From Terfezia claveryi (taxonomy: Eukaryota > Ascomycota > Pezizomycetes > Pezizales > Pezizaceae), in contig WHUX01000112.1 of assembly GCA_015179025.1 (NCBI GenBank), positions 62,001-126,000 on the forward strand: a DNA stretch of 64,000 bases, given 5' to 3'. Under the pieces are notes generated by a model, which searched no databases, was not told the origin of the DNA, and saw only the letters and a list, made by a program, of their open reading frames with translations. Shown piece after piece: positions 35,925 through 46,276 of the stretch. The first letter of the stretch is position 1. The number at the start of each line of letters is the position of its first letter. The position numbers and the translations under genes are program-made.

Positions 35925-37021
35925 CTACATGTGGTGGTGTTTGGTCCTGCGGAGACGCTGCGGTAATGTTAGTAACAATTTATTCAATCAAGGAAGCCAG
36001 CTAACTTACTCTATGACCATGGGTAATCTTGCCCTCAGAAGCCTTCCCCTCCAACCCCGCAGTAGCACCGGAGTACAATGCTTCACCCACGTATTCTGTC
36101 ACAATGGTAGTAACAACTACCTCCACATTATTACCTTCAACAACCTCTTTGGGAAAAGCCAAAGCAGTAGGTCCATTGGGCCGTGCTCCAGAAGCAAGTC
36201 CCGACCCTAGGATGTTTCTCGCATACAATTGATGGAGTTCCCCTTGCTGGTGGACCTTTATGTCATGGAACATAATGGCTTCACCTTTCTCATCTATCGG
36301 AAGATATGGAGAGCACTCCTCGATGACAACCTGCACAGCGTAGGATAACATCTCAGGCTCACAGATGGACTTCAAGCAGTGGTAGAGGATCTGCTCAACA
36401 CCTTTTAAATACACATGCCCATGGATGGGGAATTCAGGCAATGTCTACCTTCTGAAATTGATTGTCCACGCAAATGCAATCCTTGCTCTCTTCAACGCAA
36501 TTAGTGAAGGCCGATGCATTCTCAGCGCAAGCTTGAACGCAGTCTAGAGGAATATTAGCAATTAGTTAATAAACTACGGAAAGAGATAAAAACATACCAG
36601 GAGGATCCGAAGCATCCACATTCCGATTCGAGAGAAGTGTAGGAAATGGCTTGATCAGATTTCTACGAGTGGTTGCTTGATTTGCAATGGTCTTTCTGTA
36701 TTTTGGTAATTTAGTGGATCTACAGGACTCTATGGTCTTCGTATGCTTCCCATTGAGCATGACAGTAGGCTCGCATGAAGATGTAGGCCTCCTGTATTTC
36801 GACTTCATGCTAGTAGATGTGGGCGAGGCCTGAACCTGAGTAGATCTAGTCCACCTGTAGAAAATGTCTCGTTTATCACCAGGGAATATAGGCCTGGTCC
36901 CAATGGCAGTCATAGCTGCAGTTGGCAGGACAGAAACATCGGTAGTGATGCCCTCCGATGATTGTACGAGCACAGAGGCTCCGAAAAGGCAGAGCCAGTT
37001 GAAGGCTTTAAAGAATTGCAT
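35925..37021 (-). CDS. Secreted CFEM-domain protein
   Basis: CFEM domains are fungal eight-Cys modules of extracellular or wall proteins, linked to haem/iron handling, adhesion or host interaction. Exons: 36598-37021, 36449-36543, 36010-36390 and a short last exon, 35925-35957; 933 nt, 310 residues. The N-terminus is a signal peptide (MQFFKAFNWLCLFGASVLV). After a basic, Ser/Thr-rich stretch, the CFEM domain is built across two introns: DCVQACAENASAFTNC, DCICVDNQF, then HCLKSIC and EEC, giving the complete C-C-C-CIC-C-C-C pattern. The last exon is uncertain: the acceptor could be 11 nt further on (exon from 35946), giving a longer, more hydrophobic tail. A GPI anchor was not established. Confidence 0.88.
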
Positions 37022-37660
37022 TTCTTAGGCCAGTGAAGGGGAAAGACCAAATGAAGGTGTTATGTAGAGCAAAATCCCGAGTGGAATTTCTGAACGAGAG
37101 TAGATATATAGGACTTAAGAGACTGAAGAGGGAATGTATAGTTCAAAACTAAGCAGATTGTACTACTGTAGATTAAAGTGAGGGTGGGGGACACGTCTCT
37201 GCGTGGAGGGGAGAGATGAGTTCATGTACACTGGAGAGAAGGCTCTTGACCAATATGCTAGGGTAATTTCCAAGCCAGACTAGGTAATTTCAGTTGATAT
37301 ACTAGCGGGAAGATTTCACAAATATGGTAGGGCACGTGACATCTAGCTTGATACTTACTTCTAAGGTTACTAACATGTGTATCTGTTAAGTATATCTCGG
37401 AACAATAGTGAACCTGTTCTTATGCCGGTTTCAAAGGGAACCATAGTTGTAATTGATCTTGTGATTCAAAGCAAGATAAGATACACATATATTCAGGACC
37501 TACTAGCAATGAAGCCCGGAGGTTTCAACACATGGTCTGAATACCCAGGATTTCCATCCACCTGAGCTGAATTTAATGGTATGCTTATTTACACGAACTT
37601 ATCTAATATGGTATCAAAGAAGAAAAGAGAAGATAAGACGAAGATTCAAGCATCATCCAC
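37022..37660. other. Intergenic between the CFEM gene and CMS1
   Basis: Upstream region of the CFEM gene and 3' flank of CMS1. TATATATAGG near 37103 may be a TATA element of the CFEM gene. Nothing else is seen. Confidence 0.45.
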
Positions 37661-38659
37661 CTAATAGAAGATTATACTAGTACTCCCGTCCGATAGTCTC
37701 TTTCTGAGCTCCCCACTGCATAGTAAATCCATGACATCTTTTTGTGTCTCCTTGATGTCAAATATCCCCCTCTTCTTCTCATCAATTTGACTAGCATCTA
37801 TTATTATCCTCTTCAGGTCATCAAGCTTCAGCACATCTATAACCGGCTAAATCATTAGCACTCAATTCACAGCTGTCAGCTATTGTAGACTCAGATTCAT
37901 ACCCTCTTTGATCAAGGCCAGCACTCTCCCAGGTGTCCCCACACCAATCCCAATCCTGGTCTTCTGGCAATATTCTATTGAATCCTTCAGCTTGATATGT
38001 TTCGCAAAGAGCTTCGCTACCGCATTCTCCTTAGACTGAAAACTCCTTACAGCACGAGAGATGTCTGCAGATCGGATGGCTGCAGCGGTAATTATGAGAG
38101 TATGGGGAGTTCCGGTGATTGGTGAAGCCTTCTTGAGAGAGGCACCTCGCCCTTTATACCGAGAGAAGGTTTCCATGAATTCGGAGAGATTTTCGAGATT
38201 GCGGTCCTTTTGCCAGCTAGTCATATCAAGGAATGCACTTGCTAGATCCAAGGGCATTGTTAACTACTGCTACTACTTCTCAAGTTTTATCGCCAATTCA
38301 ATTTGAAGGGTAGGAGGCTGTCTACACTCACCAGGAATGTACCTGTCCTCTAGTTCTACCGCACTCAGCTCCTTCTCAAATCGCTTCACCTTCTGGCCAA
38401 CATAATCTGCAATAAGCTGTGGACCTAACTTTGCAATTGCTGTATTAACTCCTCCCTTCCCCTCCTCAAATATCAGATGCGCCTCGTCATTATCCTCTAT
38501 GGCCCTCTTCCTCCTCTTAGCCTTCTTTGCCTTGTAAGCTTCTCGTTTCCGCTTGCTCTTAGAGGCATCAGCGATTATGGTAGCTTGCGGACTGTCGGAG
38601 GGCGATACTGTGGCGAGGACCTCAGTATCATCAAAATCGTCCTCAAAATCGTTGCCCAT
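37661..38659 (-). CDS. CMS1: CMS1, 90S pre-ribosome (U3 snoRNP-associated) factor
   Basis: CMS1 is a small DEAD-box-helicase-like protein found with 90S pre-ribosomes. Exons: 38332-38659, 37903-38241, 37661-37836; 843 nt, 280 residues, consistent phases; introns 90 and 66 nt. The N-terminus is acidic and then Lys/Arg-rich (KRKREAYKAKKAKRRKR), a nucleolar-type signal. The core shows YIPASAFLDMTSW, HTLIITAAAIRSADI, IGIGVGTPGR and LKRIIIDASQIDEKKRGI, all family hallmarks. The second corresponds to helicase motif Ia, and the last replaces the DEAD box. The start is the ATG at 38659; an upstream open extension has no ATG. Confidence 0.94.
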
Positions 38660-41600
38660 GATGGGAGTGGAGTGGTAAGAGAGATGATGCAACAATTTGG
38701 AAGAAATCTTGTAAATCTTGGCAAAGGGTGTACTTTAACAGGTCTAGCGTCAGTGAACCTATTGGTAGAGCTTTGTACCTTGCTGCAAAATTCAGAAAAG
38801 AATATATATATTCTTCCCTTAGTTAAATCTAAATTTTTTTGTAGGATTTTAGCACTTTTCGCGCGCGATGACCACTATATGTATTACTACAAAAACTGGC
38901 AACATGATCATAACATAAGGTTTTTTTACCTATACCCGGAAAACTGGTGAATAAAGGCCCATGTCGGTTTCTAATTGCAGAGTGCACTAACGCTAATTCT
39001 ATGTAAATCCTGTGATTGAACAGGGATCTCTGCATGGTTATCTTCCATCTGTCCGCTATTGTATATTCAACCTCTTCATCAGAATCCAACGTATCTTCCA
39101 TTTGCCATGGCCCAACTGTTACATCTGGTAAGCCACGAATATAAAGCTCTGCATCTTCAGTCCCATCAGGAGATATTGAGATACCTGCCTACTTGAAAGA
39201 CTTAATAATACTTTTCTTTCTTTTCTGTATGTAACCAAGGCCATGCTTCTCCAACTACATGTGTTGTAAGAATACAATAACCAACACTTTCATCAGTTTC
39301 TTCTAACTTTTCTTCCAGAGCTTGTACCTAGCTGATACCGACATTATTATTGTTGAAGGATTGAACATTAAATCCTATCAAGTACATACATACCTACCAG
39401 TATCTTTTTCCCCTATCTACATACAGGTATCATATCGACGTTGTTGCCACAAGTTGTGCAAGTGGCTGCAGATGTCTTAGAAACCGGCATGGGCCTTTAT
39501 TCACCAGTTTTCCCGGTATTCATTGATAAAACTATACGAGAGGCCAGGGCCCGATTGTGCCAACTAGACTACTGCCAGGCTATTGATGTTGTTACTGCTT
39601 CTAGCTTAGTTGCTGCTGCAATGCGAGTTGTGCGTGTCTTAGAGTCCCATGGTATATCATATATTATCTTAACTGGTCAAAATGTGGGATCCACAGCTCT
39701 CGGTACTTACTCGAATACAACACGAAAAATTGTCTACCAAATATTCCTCTGTGTATATACAGTCAGATTGCAAAACCTCGTACACTTCATAAGCAGCTTG
39801 AGCATGCAACCATATGTTCCAGATATGGAGTGTGGAGTTGGAATAAAATTGCCGCAATGGGCAAATTCTTTAAGTTCCTCACCGGGGTACAACTCGCGTC
39901 TTATTGTTGTTGAGACAATAAGAGTGGATCCAAGACCTTGCATATAGAGGCTGTATCTTTCGTGGTCGAGAGGCAGCTGGCCTGAGACTGGGTTGGTAGC
40001 AGCTGGATAGGTTAGTGCCCCCTCTAATGTTACCATGTTATGATTTGACACGGATATATGTAGATGTAGATAGATGCTAACAAAGCCAGCAGAGTAGCGA
40101 GGCTGCCTGGGTTGTGGCGACCCGCGCCATGGGAAGCGATGGGAAGCGATGGGAAGCTACGTCGTCGACTATGTTGGGTAAAGGCCTCTTAGTGGCCATG
40201 GGAAGATATTTGGCCTATAGGAAGGGTAGATAGGGGGCAATGATTGCGCAACAATCTGCAGCAATGCCCAGCTGCAGCCCTCCAGACGGTTAGGACCTTA
40301 CTTGGCTACCTTGTCCAGCTGCTCTACCTTCTGTGCATCTTGGTATCATGCCATGGCCAATTGAGCTGGGATGTTCCATTGGTGGGATGTAGGTTCGTAG
40401 GTGTTCTGGATTGCATGAGACTTGGTACAAGGTTGATGGATGCAGGATATTGAGGGGAAGAATTGTTGTGCCCGGGACCGGATTCAAAGGGGAGAAGCCT
40501 CCTAGCTCTGGAGCCTGGAGCCCCAAAGAAAGTGAGGTGTGTATTTCTCGAATCCTTCAAAAGCACGGGTTTAGTCCTGTGTAAGCCTTCCTACAAATGT
40601 GGGGGATGAAAAGGGAACCGATTCCGTCATGTACCTCCTCGTTTGATAAGCAGATTACACTTGTGAGTTGATGTAATACTCGTCCATAGCAGCTAATATA
40701 GTGGCGGGGAGCCTAAGATAGAAACAGGAGTGATTCCCAATTCTGATTTGGGGATCGAAGCTCCTAGATAGCAGCTAATTGACGGTGTTGAGGTGCGAGA
40801 CCACACATATGAAGTCATATGTCCTACCACATTCAGAAGTCGACGTAGCTTTTGGCCACCTGAACTGTTTGTAGATGCTAACGGGATACCTGAGAAGTAA
40901 ACCACTTGAGCCACTTTCCTCGCGTCGGCTCGGACCAGGAGATATCGGCCCTCCTCACCGGGATGCCAATAATTCCGTACAGGGGCAATACAAAATACTG
41001 CAGCATCAACGGATACATATATACATGGTGCCGCATGTTTCATCAGATTGTCTCCCGTTATAAAGTTCACAGATATTTATAAGGCTGGGGCCGATATTGA
41101 GGTCTGGATGCTAGACGCTAAATCATGGAATCCAGGGTCAACTACTTTTAAACAAGCGGGTCAAACACCTTTATTTATACCTTGCCTGCGGGATAATTTC
41201 CACTGCTTGTACATATAATTGGAAAAGCGTAGTTCATACCTTGTGGGAGACATTGCGGAATTTAGCATTGATAATGCAGGTGGTGCATATAGTATCGCGG
41301 TATCGTATTCAAAGCTCCACGTTGAATACCTTCTACGGAGTAACCATCCTACTGTATATTAGTATTTCTTTCTAGATCTACTTCGATCCCCTTATTCCCC
41401 CACCTCGAGAATCAAGGGCCGATCATTTCATTATCCTCTGATCAGCCACCTCTCAACCCCTCCTCCATGGCACACTCAAACCCCTCCGCGGTTACCGTCA
41501 ACTTCCTCGTTCGCCGGTTACCCTCAACTCCCGCTTTCGTGGGTTACCCTCAACTCCCTCCTACGAAGGGAGGCATATGGCTGCCGCTGCATGAGCCGCA

Positions 41601-42112
41601 CTTCTCACAAGGTAGCAAAATTGTGGCCATTCATTAATGAAAATATTTTCTGGGCGAGATGCCCCAAGCTTTTAGTTTTCGTCACCTGTTGTTGTATAAT
41701 GGTGAGACGGGGTGATGTGGGATGGGGGAAAATAAGACTTCAATTAGGTATTATCATCTACTGAATAACATAGGCTGTTGGCACAGTTACCTATTCCAGT
41801 GATTGCATAAAAAAAACTGGACTCTAAAATAAGGTAAGCTGTGCTTCAAATATACGAGATCACTGCAGGTGGGACTGCTGGAATGTGGTTATCATGCAGT
41901 ATTGGTATGTGAGATATGCAGTTCGGGACATTGCAAAGGTGGGTGGAGGAACAATGATGGTGACAGATGGATAACTGAGACCAAATATTGTTTATGTTAC
42001 AATCCGTGGGCATTAGTCATGGTGAAACATAGATCGGCGCGGGGAAAAGCGAAGAATCACCGACTCGACAACGGACATTAAGCCCCATACCGCAACAACC
42101 ATACCTTCTACT
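38660..42112. other. Gene-poor, relic-rich stretch
   Basis: It contains a pogo-like transposase relic (38950-39330), a GGGAAGCGAT triplication near 40131 and degenerate ACCCTCAACTC repeats at 41490-41570. Open frames without a proper ATG, at 39441-39947 (plus) and 40693-41070 (minus), look mildly coding (for example NYWHPGEEGRYLLVRADARK) but match nothing I recognise. Confidence 0.4.
38950..39330 (-). pseudogene. Second pogo-like transposase C-terminal relic
   Basis: Minus-strand reading gives SISPDGTEDAELYIRGLPDV followed by TVGPW, aligning with the tail of the element at 24946-25275 (ISLCPTGNEDHQLHVRGLPN). It is frameshifted, and no terminal repeats were found around it. Confidence 0.6.
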
Positions 42113-42440
42113 GTGCGACGAGAGATGACTATAGTAGAGAGAAGTATTATCCTCGTTCTCTTCCATTTACAATATACAATCACCATGATTTCCGTGATTT
42201 CTGGCCGCCCTTGGTCAACGATCAAAAATTTCCTAAATCGGGTAACAGAACGGGGGCATATTGAAAATGCTCCTAGGCCCAGTAGACCAAAAAAGCTCAG
42301 CAAACAAGATAGAAGGGCAATACTTCGATGTGTAAAGAAGAATGTGACATGGACTAGAGAGCAAATTCGACAACATTGTTGCCCTCATGTGTCACTAGAT
42401 ACCTTGGACCACTACCTAAGAGAGAATGGCCTACGCAAGT
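42113..42440 (+). pseudogene. Tc1-like transposase N-terminal domain, truncated by the repeat array
   Basis: Open frame with GRPWSTIKNFLNRVTERGHI, RRAILRCVKKNVTWTREQIR and LDHYLRENGLRK, the double HTH of Tc1-like transposases. The sequence passes straight into the 40/43-bp array after GLRKCS, so the catalytic domain is absent. Confidence 0.8.
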
Positions 42441-45400
42441 GCTCCAGACAATATTGGCTTGCTCGGTGGTGTCTTATAGGCCTGCTCCGGGCAATATATT
42501 CTTGCTCAGTGCCTTATATGCTTGCTCCAGGCAATATATGCTTGCTCGGTGCCTCATATTGCTCCGGGCAACATATGCTCGCTCAGTGCCTTATATGCTT
42601 GCGCCGGACAATATTGGCTTGCTCGGTGGTGTCTCATATGCTTGCTCCGGGCAACATAGGCTCGCTCAGTGCCTTATATGCTTGCGCCGGACAATATTGG
42701 CTTGCTCGGTGGTGTCTTATATGCTTGCTCTAGGCAATATATCCTTGCTCGGTGCCTCATATGCTTGCTCCGGGCAATATATTCTTGCTCAGTGCCTTAT
42801 ATGCTTGTTCCGGGCAATATAAGCTCGCCCAGTGCCTTATATGCTTGCTCCAGACAATATTGGCTTGCTCGGTGGTGTCTTATACGCTTGCTCTAGGCAA
42901 TATGTGCTTGCTCGGTGCCTTATATACTTGCTCCGGACAATATTGGCTTGCTCGGTGGTGTCTCATATGCTTGCTCCGGGCAACATAGGCTCGCTCAGTG
43001 CCTTATATGCTTGCTCCAGACAATATTGGCTTGCTCGGTGGTGTCTTATAGGCCTGCTCCGGGCAATATATTCTTGCTCAGTGCCTTATATGCTTGCTCC
43101 AGGCAATATATGCTTGCTCGGTGCCTCATATTGCTCCGGGCAACATATGCTCGCTCAGTGCCTTATATGCTTGCGCCGGACAATATTGGCTTGCTCGGTG
43201 GTGTCTCATATGCTTGCTCCGGGCAACATAGGCTCGCTCAGTGCCTTATATGCTTGCTCCAGGCAATATATGCTTGCTCGGTGCCTCATATTGCTCCGGG
43301 CAACATATGCTCGCTCAGTGCCTTATATGCTTGCGCCGGACAATATTGGCTTGCTCGGTGGTGTCTTATATGCTTGCTCTAGGCAATATGTGCTTGCTCG
43401 GTGCCTTATATGCTTGCGCCGGACAGTATTGGCTTGCTCGGTGGTGTCTTATATGCTTGCTCGGTACCTTATATGCTTGCTCCAGGCAATATATGCTTGC
43501 TCGGTGCCTCATATTGCTCCGGGCAACATATGCTCGCTCAGTGCCTTATATGCTTGCGCCGGACAATATTGGCTTGCTCGGTGGTGTCTTATATGCTTGC
43601 TCCAGGCAATATATGCTTGCTCGGTGCCTTATATACTTGCTCCAGACAGTATTGGCTTGCTCGGTAGTGCCTTATATGCTTGCGCCGGACAGTATTGGCT
43701 TGCTCGGTGGTGTCTTATATGCTTGCTCGGTACCTTATAGGCCTGCTCCGGGCAATATATTCTTGCTCAGTGCCTTATATGCTTGCTCCAGGCAATATAT
43801 GCTTGCTCAGTGCCTCATATGCTTGCTCCGGGCAATATAGGCTTTATAGGAGCAAGCCTGTATTTCCCGGAGCAGGCCTATAAGGCACCGAGTGAGCGTA
43901 TATTGCCTAGAGCAAGCATATAAGACACTACCGAGCAAGCTAATATTGTCTGGAGCAAGCATATAAGACACCACCGAGCAAGCCAATACTGTCCGGAGCA
44001 AGCATATAAGGCACTGAGCGAGCCTATGTTGCTCGGAACAAGCATATAAGGCACTGAGCAAGAATATATTGCCTGGAGCAAGCATATAAGACACCACCGA
44101 GCAAGCTAATATTGTCTGGAGCAAGCATATAAGACACCACCGAGCAAGCCAATACTGTCCGGAGCAAGCATATAAGGCACTGAGCGAGCCTATATTGCCT
44201 GGAACAAGCATATAAGGCACTGAGCAAGAATATATTGCCCGGAGCAGGCCTATAAGACACCACCGAGCAAGCCAATATTGTCCGGAGCAAGTATATAAGG
44301 CACCGAGCAAGCACATATTGCCTAGAGCAAGCGTATAAGACACCACCGAGCAAGCCAATATTGTCTGGAGCAAGCATATAAGGCACTGGGCGAGCCTATA
44401 TTGCCCGGAACAAGCATATAAGGCACTGAGCAAGAATATATTGCCCGGAGCAAGCATATCAGGCACCGAGCAAGGATATATTGCCTAGAGCAAGCATATA
44501 AGACACCACCGAGCAAGCCAATATTGTCCGGCGCAAGCATATAAGGCACTGAGCGAGCCTATGTTGCCTGGAGCAAGCATATGAGACACCACCGAGCAAG
44601 CATATATTGCCTGGAGCAAGCATATAAGGCACTGGGCGAGCCTATATTGCCTGGAACAAGCATATAAGGCACTGAGCAAGAATATATTGCCCGGAGCAGG
44701 CCTATAAGACACCACCGAGCAAGCCAATATTGTCCGGAGCAAGTATATAAGGCACCGAGCAAGCACATATTGCCTAGAGCAAGCGTATAAGACACCACCG
44801 AGCAAGCCAATATTGTCTGGAGCAAGCATATAAGGCACTGAGCAAGGATATATTGCCTAGAGCAAGCATATAAGACACCACCGAGCAAGCCAATATTGTC
44901 CGGCGCAAGCATATAAGGCACTGAGCGAGCCTATGTTGCCTGGAGAAAGCATATGAGACACCACCGAGCAAGCCAATATTGTCCGGAGCAAGCATATAAG
45001 GCACCGAGCAAGCACATATTGCCTAGAGCAAGCGTATAAGACACCACCGAGCAAGCCAATATTGTCTGGAGCAAGCATATAAGGCACTGAGCAAGGATAT
45101 ATTGCCTAGAGCAAGCATATAAGACACCACCGAGCAAGCCAATATTGTCCGGCGCAAGCATATAAGGCACTGAGCGAGCCTATGTTGCCTGGAGAAAGCA
45201 TATGAGACACCACCGAGCAAGCCAATATTGTCCGGAGCAAGCATATAAGGCACCGAGCAAGCACATATTGCCTAGAGCAAGCGTATAAGACACCACCGAG
45301 CAAGCCAATATTGTCTGGAGCAAGCATATAAGGCACTGAGCAAGGATATATTGCCTAGAGCAAGCATATAAGACACCACCGAGCAAGCCAATATTGTCCG

Positions 45401-45812
45401 GCGCAAGCATATAAGGCACTGAGCGAGCCTATGTTGCCTGGAGAAAGCATATGAGACACCACCGAGCAAGCCAATATTGTCCGGAGCAAGCATATAAGGC
45501 ACCGAGCAAGCACATATTGCCTAGAGCAAGCGTATAAGACACCACCGAGCAAGCCAATATTGTCTGGAGCAAGCATATAAGGCACTGAGCAAGAATATAT
45601 TGCCCGGAGCAAGCATATGAGGCACCGAGCAAGGATATATTGCCTAGAGCAAGCATATAAGACACCACCGAGCAAGCCAATATTGTCCGGCGCAAGCATA
45701 TAAGGCACTGAGCGAGCCTATGTTGCCTGGAGCAAGCATATGAGACACCACCGAGCAAGCCAATATTGTCCGGAGCAAGCATATAAGGCGCTGAGCAAGT
45801 ATCTACAAGAGT
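42440..45812. repeat. 40/43-bp tandem array forming a large inverted repeat
   Basis: Roughly 80 units alternating between a 43-bp type (core ATATTGGCTTGCTCGGTGGT) and a 40-bp type (core GGCTCGCTCAGTGCCTTAT). Units point one way in 42440-43845 and the other way in 43868-45812, with a short junction near 43846-43867. The two arms, about 1.4 and 1.95 kb, are therefore complementary. Long open frames through the array, reading as ACSVVSYMLAPGNI-type repeats, follow from the absence of stops in the unit and are not evidence of a gene. Confidence 0.93.
44770..45520 (-). repeat. Near-identical 249-bp higher-order repeats, three copies
   Basis: Within the right arm a block of six monomers (249 bp) recurs with near-perfect identity at spacing 249 (for example starts near 45004, 45253 and 45502 on the minus strand). 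The rest of the array is more diverged, so this is a recent local amplification. Confidence 0.85.
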
Positions 45813-45954
45813 CTGGGACCGAGAACAGTGTTCCGGCAGTGTTCCGGAATGTTTTTGTTGAGATGTTCAAAAATCAATTTCCATTCAAAAACAAATACTT
45901 TTCTATATAGTATTACATATTCTGCTCCGAAGCCACTAGCGTATTGCATAGTTT

Positions 45955-45992
45955 CCACGCTAGTTCCTCCGAGCTCGGAGGAACTAGCGTGG
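45955..45992. repeat. Perfect 38-bp palindrome
   Basis: Two 19-bp arms, CCACGCTAGTTCCTCCGAG and its exact complement, with no spacer. Weaker pairing continues on both sides (TCTGCTCCGAAG against TTTCGGAGTAGG). Confidence 0.93.
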
Positions 45993-46013
45993 CAATTTCG
46001 GAGTAGGTTACTA

Positions 46014-46068
46014 CCAGACTCTTAGCCGTAGCACTAAAATAATTACAGCGTAGGCACTAAGAGTCTGG
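46014..46068. repeat. Short inverted repeat CCAGACTCTTAG / CTAAGAGTCTGG
   Basis: 12-bp perfect arms 31 bp apart, each containing the CCAGACT half of the dispersed AGTCTGG motif. Could be a tiny MITE. Confidence 0.65.
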
Positions 46069-46134
46069 TCACGAGAGCATCCAGACATCTTTTATGCAGT
46101 TCTTGACCCTATCTCTAATAACAAACATCTTAGG

Positions 46135-46276
46135 AAGGTTAGACTCTTCTTTTAGTATCTTCGTACTCTGTATATCTACCATAACTTCCATCAATTTTAT
46201 ATATACAGTCATAAAATTGACGGAAGTGATGGTAGATATACAGAGTACGAAGATACTAAAAGAAGAGTCTAACCTT
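46135..46276. repeat. Fold-back element (hairpin MITE-like), 65-bp arms
   Basis: Arms at 46135-46199 and 46212-46276 are complementary with two mismatches around a 12-bp loop. They start AAGGTTAGACTCTTC. No coding capacity. The near-perfect arms suggest recent origin or maintained pairing. Confidence 0.9.

Noticed and set aside
38273..38695. CMS1 starting at 38695
   Set aside because: That codon is TTG; the ATG at 38659 gives a normal acidic CMS1 N-terminus.
39441..39947. Plus-strand 168-codon gene
   Set aside because: Begins at TTG within a transposon-relic region. There is no recognisable domain, and the reverse strand is equally open.
42376..45782. Many long open frames reading ACSVVSYMLAPGNI-type repeats on both strands
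   Set aside because: They come from a stop-free 40/43-bp tandem unit read in several frames and do not start or end at meaningful sites. No domain or signal supports a protein.
42440..45812. CRISPR-like regular repeats
   Set aside because: Units are contiguous with no unique spacers, in a eukaryotic context and in both orientations.
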